Below, in pieces: positions 1 to 7,784 of a DNA stretch of 64,000 bases (the stretch's first letter is position 1; each line of letters opens with the position of its first letter). The translations under genes and the position numbers were made by a program. Under the pieces are notes generated by a model. It worked only from the letters and a program-made list of their open reading frames with translations, was not told where the DNA came from and made no database searches. The DNA comes from Bradyrhizobium sp. G127. GTDB taxonomy: Bacteria; Pseudomonadota; Alphaproteobacteria; Rhizobiales; Xanthobacteraceae. The DNA lies in the NCBI RefSeq assembly GCF_021502575.1, contig NZ_JAKFGN010000001.1, positions 1,488,001-1,552,000 of the forward strand. Direction: 5' to 3'.

Positions 1-872
1 TGAATGATGCCGCCGGGCTTCACGTTGTCCGCGAGATCGGGATAGGGCGCGTGAAGCGAGCCCGGAATGATGCCGTATTTTTCGCGCTCGCGGCGCTCTC
101 GCAGGTCGATCAGCGCGACGCCCTGCCGTCCGATCATGTCCCTGGCGTCCGACGGCATCAGCGCCCAGCCGCGCTTGGCGACTTCGTCCTGCGCGAGGCC
201 CATGTGCAGATTCGCCGGCACCGCCACATCCATCATCTTCGGATTCGGCAGATGCAGGTTGTTCATCAGGTCGACATACTGATCGATGGACTTCACCTGC
301 AGGCGCGGATTGCAGGTCTTCTCCTCGCCGATGGTGGAGACCGTGTCCCCCTTGTAGTCGTGGGCCGGGTAGATCAGCGTCTGGTCGGGGAGTTTCAGCA
401 GCCGGTTGAAGATGGAATCGTATTGTGCGCGCGGATCGCCGTTCTGGAAATCGGTGCGGCCGGTTCCGCGGATCAGCAGCGTGTCGCCGGTAAACACGCG
501 ATCCGGCAAGATGAAGCTGTAGGAATCGTCGGTGTGTCCGGGGGTGTAAAGCACATCGAGGCTCAATCCCTCGATGTCGATGCGGTCGCCGTCGGAAACG
601 CGCATTGAGACGACATCCACGCCACTCTGTTCGCCCATCACCGTGATGCAATGGGTCAGGTCGCGCAGCGCGCCGAGGCCCGTGATGTGGTCGGCATGGA
701 CGTGGGTATCGACGGCCTTGATGAGTTTGAGATCGAGATCGCGTAGCAACTGGATGTAGCGATCGACCTTTTCAAGCACGGGATCGATAATCAACGCCTC
801 GCCGCCTTTGCGGCTCGCAAGCAGGTAGGTGTAGGTGCTGGACGTGCTGTCGAAGAGCTGGCGAAAGATCAT
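1..872 (-). CDS. ETHE1-like persulfide dioxygenase with C-terminal rhodanese domain (partial)
   Basis: The gene runs off the left edge; about 290 codons are visible and the C-terminus is missing. The first two thirds is a metallo-beta-lactamase fold with THVHADH at residues 56-62, then TPGHTDD, FTGDT and YPAHD as further metal ligands. The GRTDFQNGD stretch is typical of ETHE1-type enzymes, which use a single iron to oxidise glutathione persulfide to sulfite. A rhodanese-like domain begins near residue 235 (VALIDLRERRE), but its active-site loop lies outside the window. The fusion suggests cytoplasmic sulfide or persulfide detoxification. The ATG at 872 was chosen because the protein begins MIFRQLFD, as family members do. 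A plain hydroxyacylglutathione hydrolase is less likely because of the GRTDF motif and the fusion. Confidence 0.85.
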   Translation of the reverse strand, partial: MIFRQLFDSTSSTYTYLLASRKGGEALIIDPVLEKVDRYIQLLRDLDLKLIKAVDTHVHADHITGLGALRDLTHCITVMGEQSGVDVVSMRVSDGDRIDIEGLSLDVLYTPGHTDDSYSFILPDRVFTGDTLLIRGTGRTDFQNGDPRAQYDSIFNRLLKLPDQTLIYPAHDYKGDTVSTIGEEKTCNPRLQVKSIDQYVDLMNNLHLPNPKMMDVAVPANLHMGLAQDEVAKRGWALMPSDARDMIGRQGVALIDLRERREREKYGIIPGSLHAPYPDLADNVKPGGII

Positions 873-971
873 GGCCAACTCATACGCAAAATCGGCGCGC
901 GATTAAAGCCGGATCGTTTCCGAGCCATTCGAGGCGGAAAGGTAGCGGTGAAAACGACGGCGCGACTTTCG

Positions 972-1055
972 CTAGAACATGCCCAGCACGATGGCCCCGA
1001 CGAAGATGAGCGATGCGTAAGCCGCTGCGACGCTCAGAGGTCCGACGATGGTCAT
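972..1055 (-). CDS. 27-residue predicted single-pass membrane peptide
   Basis: A short frame of 27 codons begins MTIVGPLSVAAAYASLIF and ends GMF. Nearly the whole peptide is hydrophobic and could form one transmembrane helix with almost no soluble part. A strong Shine-Dalgarno AAGGGAG (1062-1068) lies 6 nt before the ATG, the best evidence that it is translated. It sits about 100 nt upstream of the persulfide dioxygenase gene on the same strand, so the two may share a transcript. From memory, similar very short peptides occur in related Bradyrhizobium-type genomes, but I cannot verify this here. Function is unknown; membrane insertion is inferred from composition only. Confidence 0.6.
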   Translation of the reverse strand: MTIVGPLSVAAAYASLIFVGAIVLGMF

Positions 1056-1242
1056 GGGAAGCTCCCTTGGCTCAACGCTGGGTCATGTAACGCGCAACGC
1101 TAGCAAGGCGTTCCCCGCGCAAAAAGTCAGGCGTGCTGTCTCTTCACACATAACCACGAGCGTCGGTGCGCCAACGTGGTTAAAAAACTTTGAATAACAA
1201 TGCGTTGAAGAGTCTTTAATTATCTTCGGCGACGGTGCGCGG

Positions 1243-2466
1243 ATGACGCGTGGAGTGAGTTTGTTCGTCGTCGGCTCCTGTGTCCTTGTCGCGCTGGCGG
1301 GTTGCGGACGTGGTTTTATGACCGCGGAACGCGAACCATGGCGGGCCGAGGCGGAGAAGGCGTGCCTGAAATCCGGTGCGGTCAAGGAGACCGTTGGCCT
1401 CGTCCGTATCGATCCGATTTCGGGGCCGGGCGCCTGCGGCGCTGAATTCCCGTTGAAGGTCGCAGCCCTCGGCGAGCCCATGAGCAGTCTTGGCTATGCG
1501 GATGATCTGCGTCCGCCGGGCAGCATCGGCAATCAACCGCGCTGGCCGGTGTCGCAGCCATCCTATCAGCAGCCATCGTACTCGTCGCAGTCTCCGGCTT
1601 ATCCGTCGTCGCAGCCCTATCAGGCGTCGCGCCCGTCGCCGTATCCGTCGCAGTCCGGCGCGCCGATGCCGCTGAACGCGCCGGGCGTCGCGCCGCCCGA
1701 CGAAGAGGACATCGAGGCCGCATCCGATACGACATCCCCGCCAATGAATCGCGCGCCGCAATCGCGTGCGCCCTATGCTGCGCAGCCTTATTCCACGAGC
1801 CAGCCCTACACACCGCCGCGTCTCGGCCCCGCGCAGGGATCTCCGGTCAACAGGTTCGGGCCGGTTGCCCTCAAGCCGACCGCGACGCTGGCGTGTCCGA
1901 TTGTCTCCGCGCTGGATCGCTGGCTGGCTGAATCCGTGCAACCCGCCGCGCAACGCTGGTTCGGTTCGCCGGTCGCCGAGATCAAGCAGATTTCGGCTTA
2001 CTCATGCCGCGGCATGAACGGAAATTCGCGCGCCCATATTTCCGAGCATGCCTTCGGCAACGCGCTCGACATCGCGGCGTTCACGCTGGCGGACGGGCGG
2101 CGTATCTCGGTTAAGGACGGCTGGAAGGGGATGCCGGAAGAGCAGGGCTTCCTCCGCGACGTGCAGGGTGCGGCGTGTCAGCAGTTCAACACCGTGCTGG
2201 CGCCAGGCTCGAACGTCTATCATTACGACCACATTCACGTCGATTTGATGCGGCGCGCCAGTGGCCGCATCATCTGTCAGCCTGCGGCCGTCTCAGGCGA
2301 GGAAATCGCGTCGCGCGCTTCGCCGCGCGGATACGTCAGCCGCGACTTGTCGCGGGACGGAGGTATTACCGGCTCGATCGGGGCGCGGGTCAAGCGCTTG
2401 TTCGCCAAGGGCCCGCTGTCAAAGGAAGATCAGGAATCGATCGAGGACGAGTCCCGCATCAAGTGA
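1243..2466 (+). CDS. Extensin-like C-domain lipoprotein
   Basis: A 407-residue predicted lipoprotein. The signal peptide ends in the lipobox LAGC (Cys21), so it is probably anchored in a membrane and faces the periplasm. Residues about 100-200 are a Pro/Ser/Gln/Tyr-rich linker of low complexity. The C-terminal domain (about 215-340) matches the bacterial extensin-like C family. It carries SEHAFGNALD, with His269 and Asp276, and HYDHIHVD, with His330 and His332. This is the HxxxxxxD...HxH pattern of LAS-type zinc peptidases such as M15 D,D-carboxypeptidases, so a peptidoglycan hydrolase role is plausible although not established for the family. The gene converges on the tetR gene. A TAACCACG/CGTGGTTA inverted repeat at 1151-1182 lies upstream. 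Confidence 0.8.
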   Translation: MTRGVSLFVVGSCVLVALAGCGRGFMTAEREPWRAEAEKACLKSGAVKETVGLVRIDPISGPGACGAEFPLKVAALGEPMSSLGYADDLRPPGSIGNQPRWPVSQPSYQQPSYSSQSPAYPSSQPYQASRPSPYPSQSGAPMPLNAPGVAPPDEEDIEAASDTTSPPMNRAPQSRAPYAAQPYSTSQPYTPPRLGPAQGSPVNRFGPVALKPTATLACPIVSALDRWLAESVQPAAQRWFGSPVAEIKQISAYSCRGMNGNSRAHISEHAFGNALDIAAFTLADGRRISVKDGWKGMPEEQGFLRDVQGAACQQFNTVLAPGSNVYHYDHIHVDLMRRASGRIICQPAAVSGEEIASRASPRGYVSRDLSRDGGITGSIGARVKRLFAKGPLSKEDQESIEDESRIK

Positions 2467-2517
2467 AGCGGATCGAAGAATCTCCCGTCACGTGGCTGGT
2501 GACCGCCCGCTGCAACC

Positions 2518-3156
2518 TCAGCTCTTGCGGCCATATCTCGCAAGGAACACTTGCGTTGCGCTTTCGACCACGGTTGCGATCTGCGCCGGCGTGGGGGCGG
2601 GCTTGGCCTGAAAGATGTAGGGCTGGAACAGCGTCGCTTGGCACATCATCATGAACTGCGCCGCTGCCAGCTCGCAGTCGTTGATCGCAAGTTCATTTGT
2701 CCTGACTTTTGCCTCAAGATAAGTGGCGAGGCGGCGCATGGTGAGCGCGATCACATTTTCATAAAACCGGCGGCCGACATCGGGCATCCGTTCCGCAATG
2801 GCCATCACCGTCCGGACCGCCGAGCCGCCGTCCGGACGGCACACGATCTCGATATAGGCGCGGCCGAAATCGCGCAGCACCGTCTCCGCACCCCGGGCGG
2901 GATCGAAGCTGAATGATGTTTTGCCGTGCTGGAGACTTTCCTGCTCGACGATGGCTTCGAACAGGCTGCTCTTGTCGGCGAAGTAGACGTAGAGGGTGCC
3001 CTTGGAGACCCCCGCCACCCGCGCGATCTCGTTCATGCTGGCGCCGTCGAAGCCCATATCCATGAAGACACGCCGCGCACCGTCCATGATCTGGTGGCGC
3101 TTGGCGCTGTCCTCGTCGCCAGGATGGAGGAGGGTTGCAGGGCCGGTGGCAAGCAT
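2518..3156 (-). CDS. TetR/AcrR family transcriptional regulator
   Basis: A 212-residue one-component repressor. The N-terminal helix-turn-helix spans about residues 20-65, with the typical GASMNEIARVAGVSKGTLY run followed by YFADKSSLF. The rest is a helical ligand-binding domain that varies within the family. It is divergent from the EmrA-like gene and separated by 197 bp holding a perfect 45-bp palindrome (3241-3285), almost certainly its operator. The expected logic is repression of itself and of the pump until a toxic ligand binds. The ATG at 3156 leaves about 19 residues before the HTH; a shorter start is possible. The inducer cannot be read from the sequence. Confidence 0.88.
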   Translation of the reverse strand: MLATGPATLLHPGDEDSAKRHQIMDGARRVFMDMGFDGASMNEIARVAGVSKGTLYVYFADKSSLFEAIVEQESLQHGKTSFSFDPARGAETVLRDFGRAYIEIVCRPDGGSAVRTVMAIAERMPDVGRRFYENVIALTMRRLATYLEAKVRTNELAINDCELAAAQFMMMCQATLFQPYIFQAKPAPTPAQIATVVESATQVFLARYGRKS

Positions 3157-3240
3157 TCGTTCAGCCTGTTTTTGCGTTTCGCTGTGGAGAGCACGGCTCG
3201 CAACGATGCGAGAACAGGAAGCGATGTATCAAAGTGCATT

Positions 3241-3285
3241 ACAAAATTACCATTGACCGAACGGTTCGGTCAATGGTAATTTTGT
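3241..3285. promoter_or_regulatory. Perfect 45-bp palindromic TetR operator with overlapping divergent promoters
   Basis: Two 22-bp arms are exact reverse complements around a single central G at 3263; the core is TTGACCGAACGGTTCGGTCAA. Such cores are typical TetR-family operators. Because the element is symmetrical, each strand carries the same potential promoter, TTGACC, 16 bp, GGTAAT (3253-3258 and 3275-3280 on the + strand). One bound repressor could therefore shut off both tetR and emrA. The promoter assignment is inference; the symmetry is read directly. Confidence 0.85.
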
Positions 3286-3353
3286 CGCAAGCCAGAACGG
3301 CGCGGCGGATTTTCGCGTCGTGGGACATATTTTGTCACTTCAAGGAGGCCTGT

Positions 3354-4595
3354 ATGGCCGTGCCTGCCCGAGATCAGGTTGCAAGGGTTGTTCACCCGGA
3401 GCCTGACGTCTCCGAGATGGATGCATCGCGGGCTGCGCCAGCTGCAGAGCAGGAGTTGCGTTCGCGCCCTGCGGAAAATCCCGCAACCGAAGCGCCCTCG
3501 GCGGAAACTGGCGGCGAGACCTCGAAACCGAAATCCGCGCTGCGCCGAAAAGTGCTGATCGGCGTCGGCGCGCTTGCCGCGCTGGCGGCCATCTATTTCG
3601 GTATCCATTACATGGTGATCGGCCGCTACATGGTCACCACCGATGACGCCTATGTCCGCGCCAACAACACCACCATGGGCGCGAAGATTGCCGGGCATGT
3701 GTCCAGAATCGCGGTGGGCGATAACACGCGCGTCGGCGCGGGCAATGTCGTGTTCGAGATCGACGATGGCGATTATCGTCTGGCCGTGGAAAACGCCCGC
3801 GCGAAAGTCGCGACGCAGGAAGCCACTATCGCTCGCATCGGGCGGCAGGTGACCGCGCAGGAAAGTTCGGTCGATCAGGCTCAGGCGCAACTCGCCTCCG
3901 CCGAAGCCGCCATCAAGCGCGCCGAGGCTGATTTCGGCCGTCAGGAAAGTCTCAGCAGCAAGGGGTTCGCATCGAAGGCGACATTCGACGTCTCGCAGGC
4001 CGGCCGCGATCAGGCGATCGCATCTGTGCAGGGCGCCAAGGCCGCGCTCGTCGCGGCGCAGGCGCAGGTCGATGTGGTCAAGGCGCAGAAAGCGGAAGCC
4101 GAAGGCCAGTTGCAGGAATTGCGCGCGGCGCTCGCCAAGGCGGTGCGCGACCTGTCGTTCACGGTGGTGCGTGCGCCGGTGGACGGCATCTTCTCCAACC
4201 GCATCGTCAATGTCGGTGACTACGTGCAGCCGGGCCAGCGCCTTGCCAATGTGGTGCCGCTCGACGACGTCTACATCGATGCAAACTACAAGGAAACGCA
4301 GCTTGGCCGCCTGAAAGCCGGTCAGCCTGTCAGCATCACCGTCGACGGAGTCACCGGTCGCACCATCAAGGGCATCGTCGACAGTCTCGCGCCGGCATCG
4401 GGCTCGGTTTTCACGCTGCTGCCGCCCGACAACGCCACCGGCAATTTCACCAAGGTGGTCCAGCGCGTTCCGGTTCGCATTCGCGTGCCGTTCTCGGTGG
4501 CGCGGGAAAACCTGCTGCGGCCAGGCATGTCCGTGATCACCACGGTCAACACCAAGCCCGCGCCTGACGGCGTCGATCCGATCGTCGCAAGATAG
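3354..4595 (+). CDS. EmrA-like HlyD family membrane fusion protein
   Basis: A 413-residue periplasmic adaptor of a tripartite efflux pump. After a charged cytoplasmic N-terminus, a membrane anchor lies near residues 65-85. The HlyD signature follows (TTDDAYVRANNTTMGAKIAG), then a lipoyl half-motif, a long alanine/glutamine-rich coiled-coil hairpin (about 155-265) and the second lipoyl half (VRAPVDGIFSNRIVNVGDYV). The coil would reach toward an outer membrane TolC-type channel, which is not encoded nearby. The ATG at 3354 is preferred over an in-frame upstream extension because AAGGAGG at 3342-3348 precedes it and the extension would cross the operator. The DHA2 transporter follows after 50 nt, and tetR is divergent. 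Confidence 0.9.
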   Translation: MAVPARDQVARVVHPEPDVSEMDASRAAPAAEQELRSRPAENPATEAPSAETGGETSKPKSALRRKVLIGVGALAALAAIYFGIHYMVIGRYMVTTDDAYVRANNTTMGAKIAGHVSRIAVGDNTRVGAGNVVFEIDDGDYRLAVENARAKVATQEATIARIGRQVTAQESSVDQAQAQLASAEAAIKRAEADFGRQESLSSKGFASKATFDVSQAGRDQAIASVQGAKAALVAAQAQVDVVKAQKAEAEGQLQELRAALAKAVRDLSFTVVRAPVDGIFSNRIVNVGDYVQPGQRLANVVPLDDVYIDANYKETQLGRLKAGQPVSITVDGVTGRTIKGIVDSLAPASGSVFTLLPPDNATGNFTKVVQRVPVRIRVPFSVARENLLRPGMSVITTVNTKPAPDGVDPIVAR

Positions 4596-4645
4596 CCGCA
4601 TCGGGTCCGTGCGTCGCGGCCTGAGACACAATCCGAGACCAGCCG

Positions 4646-6226
4646 ATGGCGTCCAATACCGCAACCATGGATGGCGTCCCCGCTGCGCCCGCTGAGACTA
4701 TCAGCACGCGCCGGCTGATCGCGTTTCTCATCATGGTGTTCGGGATGTTCATGTCGATTCTGGACATCCAGATCGTCTCGGCATCGCTTTCGGAAATTCA
4801 GGCAGGCCTGTCGGCGAGTTCGAGCGAAGTCGCCTGGGTGCAGACCTCGTATCTGATCGCCGAGGTGATCGCGATTCCGCTGTCGGGCTTCCTGTCGCGC
4901 GCGCTCGGCACGCGGCTGCTGTTCTCGATTTCCGCTGCGGGCTTCACCGTTGCGAGTTTCATGTGCGGCCTGACCTCGACCATCGAGCAGATGATCCTGT
5001 GGCGCGCAATCCAGGGCTTCGTCGGTGCGGGCATGATCCCGACCGTGTTCGCCTCGGCCTACACGGTATTTCCGCGTTCCAAATTCCATATCGTCGGCCC
5101 GATCATAGGCCTCGTCGCGACGCTGGCGCCGACCATCGGGCCGACCGTCGGCGGCTACATCACCGACCTGATGTCATGGCACTGGCTGTTCTTCATCAAC
5201 ATCGTGCCCGGCATCGGCATCACCATCGGCGTGCTGGCGCTGGTCGATTTCGACAAGCCGAACTTCAAGCTGCTGGAGCATTTCGACTGGTGGGGCCTTG
5301 CCTCGATGGCTGGCTTCCTCGGCTCGCTCGAATACGTGCTGGAGGAAGGCCCGCGCAACGACTGGCTCCAGGACGAGTCCATTTTCTTCTTCGCGATCGT
5401 CTGCGTGTTCTCGGCGGTGGCTTTCTTCTATCGCGCGCTGACGCAGAAGGAGCCGATCGTCGACATCCGCGCCTTCACCGACCGCAATTTCGCGCTCGGT
5501 TGCGTGTTCTCGTTCTGCGTCGGCATCGGGCTCTACGGCCTGACTTATGTCTATCCGCGCTATCTGGCCGAGGTGCGCGGCTACAGCGCGCTGATGATTG
5601 GCGAAACGGTGTTCGTTTCGGGCGCTGCGATGTTTCTCAGCGCGCCGATCATCGGGCGGATGATGACCAAGGTCGACATGCGCTACATGATCGCTGCGGG
5701 TCTCATCATCTTCGCGATCAGTTCGTGGCTGATGACCGGAATTACGCGCGATTACGATTTTTATGAACTGCTGTTGCCTCAGATCCTGCGCGGTGTCGGC
5801 ATCATGATGGCGATGGTGCCGATCAACAACATTGCGCTCGGAACGCTGCCGCCCGCGCGCCTGAAGAACGCGTCCGGCCTGTTCAACCTGACGCGTAATC
5901 TCGGCGGCGCCGTCGGCCTCGCCGTTATCAACACCGTGCTCGACACCCGTACTGACCTGCATATTTCACGGCTGCATGACAGGGTGACATGGGGCAACGC
6001 GACTGCGGTCGAAACGCTCAACATGCTGACGCAGAAATTCCAAGGCGCGGGGAATGCATCGCTGATGGCGTTGAAGCAATTGTCGCTGATCGTGCATCGG
6101 CAGGCGGTGGTGATGAGTTTCGGCGACGCCTTTTTCATCCTGACGTGCTTCTACCTGGGCCTAAGCGCGCTGGTGTTCTTCGTCAACAAGCCAAGCTTGG
6201 CCGGCCCGCCGCCGGACGCGCATTGA
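4646..6226 (+). CDS. EmrB-like DHA2 family MFS multidrug efflux transporter
   Basis: A 526-residue inner membrane protein with about 14 hydrophobic segments, the size and layout of the DHA2 (EmrB/QacA) drug:H+ antiporters. It begins RRLIAFLIMVFGMFMSILDIQIVSASL, which carries the acidic residue in TM1 (LDIQIV) seen in this family. The segment after TM2 carries SRALGTRLLF, and the mid-protein GPTVGGYI resembles the antiporter motif C. It should pair with the EmrA-like adaptor just upstream to export hydrophobic toxicants. Both genes are likely in one transcript under TetR control. The substrate is not predictable. The downstream thiolase-like gene starts 58 nt later and could be co-transcribed. 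Confidence 0.9.
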   Translation: MASNTATMDGVPAAPAETISTRRLIAFLIMVFGMFMSILDIQIVSASLSEIQAGLSASSSEVAWVQTSYLIAEVIAIPLSGFLSRALGTRLLFSISAAGFTVASFMCGLTSTIEQMILWRAIQGFVGAGMIPTVFASAYTVFPRSKFHIVGPIIGLVATLAPTIGPTVGGYITDLMSWHWLFFINIVPGIGITIGVLALVDFDKPNFKLLEHFDWWGLASMAGFLGSLEYVLEEGPRNDWLQDESIFFFAIVCVFSAVAFFYRALTQKEPIVDIRAFTDRNFALGCVFSFCVGIGLYGLTYVYPRYLAEVRGYSALMIGETVFVSGAAMFLSAPIIGRMMTKVDMRYMIAAGLIIFAISSWLMTGITRDYDFYELLLPQILRGVGIMMAMVPINNIALGTLPPARLKNASGLFNLTRNLGGAVGLAVINTVLDTRTDLHISRLHDRVTWGNATAVETLNMLTQKFQGAGNASLMALKQLSLIVHRQAVVMSFGDAFFILTCFYLGLSALVFFVNKPSLAGPPPDAH

Positions 6227-6284
6227 AGTCGGGCCGCGCCCGTGGCACATCAGTCGCGGACATATCAGCGGCAAGCGCGGGCAC

Positions 6285-7421
6285 ATGAGTTTCATCAGCG
6301 GCGTCGGACTGACGGCTTTCGGCAGGCATGAAGGCCGCTCGACGCTCGACCTGATGAGCGAGGCGGCGGAGAGTGCGCTGTCCGACGCGGGCTTGCAGCG
6401 GAGCGACGTCGACGGTCTGCTGACCGGCTACTCCACGACCCTGCCGCACCTCATGCTGGCGACCGTGTTTGCCGAGCATTTCGGCCTCCAGCCATCCTAC
6501 GCACATGCGATTCAGGTCGGCGGCGCGACGGGTCTGGCGATGGCGATGCTGGCGCACGAACTGGTCGAGGCGGGCGTTGCGAAAATCATTCTGGTCGCCG
6601 CCGGTGAAAACCGCCTCACCGGCCAGGCGCGCGACTCGGCGATGAGCACGCTGGCGCAGGTCGGCCACCCCGACTACGAAGTGCCGCTCGGGCCGACGAT
6701 CCCCGCGTACTACGGTCTGCTCGCCTCGCGCTACATGCACGACTATGGCCTCACGCAGGAAGACATGGCGGAATTCGCGGTGCTGATGCGCAAGCACGCG
6801 ATGCTGCACCCCGGCGCGCAGTTCCGCGATCCGATCACCGTCGCGGATGTGATGGTATCACGCGAAATATCCTCGCCGCTGAAACTGCTGGATTGCTGTC
6901 CGGTGTCGGACGGCGGCGCCGCCTTCATCATCAGCCGCGAGCCGGTTGGCGATCATCATGTCCGTGTGCTCGGTTGCGGGCAGGCGCATCTGCATCAGCA
7001 TGTCACGGCGGCGCGGTCTCTCTCCGATGTCGGCGCTGCGGTCGCGCTGAACCGGGCGCGCGAGAAGGCTGGCGTCGATCCGAACAAAATCAAATACGCC
7101 GGCATCTATGACAGCTTCACCATCACGCTGGCGATCCTGATCGAGGAACTCGGCCTCGCGCCGCGCGGTGAAGCGGCCGGGCGCGTGCGGAACGGCGATT
7201 TCGGCATCGGCGGCGCGCTGCCGCTCAACACCCACGGCGGATTGTTGAGCTATGGTCATTGCGGCTGCGGCGGAGCGATGGCGCATCTGGCGGAAACACA
7301 GTTGCAGATGACGGGTCGGGCCGGAGCGCGGCAGGTGCGCGATGCATCGCTCGCGCTGCTGCATGGCGATGGTGGCGTGATGTCATCTCATGTCAGCATG
7401 TTTCTGGAGCGGGTGCGATGA
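6285..7421 (+). CDS. Thiolase-superfamily protein (SCP2-thiolase/Ltp2-like), partner of a DUF35 protein
   Basis: A 378-residue thiolase-fold protein. Thiolase-type landmarks include LLDCCPVSDGGAA near residue 205 and LLSYGHCGCGGAM near the C-terminus. The segment that normally holds the nucleophilic cysteine (Cys-x-x-Gly) reads IQVGGATGLAM at about residues 76-86, so glycine occupies that place. Family members that pair with a DUF35 protein and lack this cysteine include Ltp2-type retro-aldolases acting on acyl-CoA side chains. I infer an acyl-CoA lyase or condensation role rather than classical thiolysis. The stop codon overlaps the start of the DUF35 gene (ATGA), implying translational coupling. 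The substrate is unknown. Confidence 0.75.
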   Translation: MSFISGVGLTAFGRHEGRSTLDLMSEAAESALSDAGLQRSDVDGLLTGYSTTLPHLMLATVFAEHFGLQPSYAHAIQVGGATGLAMAMLAHELVEAGVAKIILVAAGENRLTGQARDSAMSTLAQVGHPDYEVPLGPTIPAYYGLLASRYMHDYGLTQEDMAEFAVLMRKHAMLHPGAQFRDPITVADVMVSREISSPLKLLDCCPVSDGGAAFIISREPVGDHHVRVLGCGQAHLHQHVTAARSLSDVGAAVALNRAREKAGVDPNKIKYAGIYDSFTITLAILIEELGLAPRGEAAGRVRNGDFGIGGALPLNTHGGLLSYGHCGCGGAMAHLAETQLQMTGRAGARQVRDASLALLHGDGGVMSSHVSMFLERVR

Positions 7422-7777
7422 CTACGACAGAGATCAAGGGCTGGACCGACGGCGCGGACGCCATTCTCTATCAGTCATGCGGCGCGTGCCGGCAACTGTG
7501 GTATTTCCACCGCCCATTCTGTCCGTCGTGCGGCAATATATCGCCACAGATCCATCGTGCCAGCGGCAAGGGGATGGTTTATGCCGCGACCCTGGTGCGC
7601 CGCGCGGCCACGCCGGAGGCAAAATCCCATGTGCCTTATGCGATTCTGCTGATCGATATGGCGGAAGGTTTTCGCATGATGGCGCATGGCGACGCCGGTT
7701 TGAAAATCGGAGACCGCATCGTCACCGAGTTCAGGCCGTTCACAAGCCTGCGCGTGCCGTATGCGGTGAAAGCGTGA
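7418..7777 (+). CDS. DUF35 family Zn-ribbon/OB-fold protein
   Basis: A 119-residue protein with an N-terminal rubredoxin-like zinc ribbon, CGAC followed 12 residues later by CPSCG, and a C-terminal OB-fold-like beta domain (GKGMVYAATLVRR to the end). In characterised DUF35 systems this small subunit forms a heteromer with a thiolase-fold partner and binds acyl-CoA. The start codon overlaps the stop of the thiolase-like gene by 4 nt, which fits a fixed 1:1 complex. The ATG at 7418 is preferred to upstream in-frame codons because those lie inside the thiolase gene. It converges with the GGDEF gene, whose stop is only 7 nt away. Confidence 0.85.
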   Translation: MTTTEIKGWTDGADAILYQSCGACRQLWYFHRPFCPSCGNISPQIHRASGKGMVYAATLVRRAATPEAKSHVPYAILLIDMAEGFRMMAHGDAGLKIGDRIVTEFRPFTSLRVPYAVKA

Positions 7778-7784
7778 AACGGTG

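Noticed and set aside
2472-2517. Possible terminator between the extensin-like and tetR genes
   Set aside because: Only a 5-bp GTCAC/GTGAC repeat with no T-run was seen.
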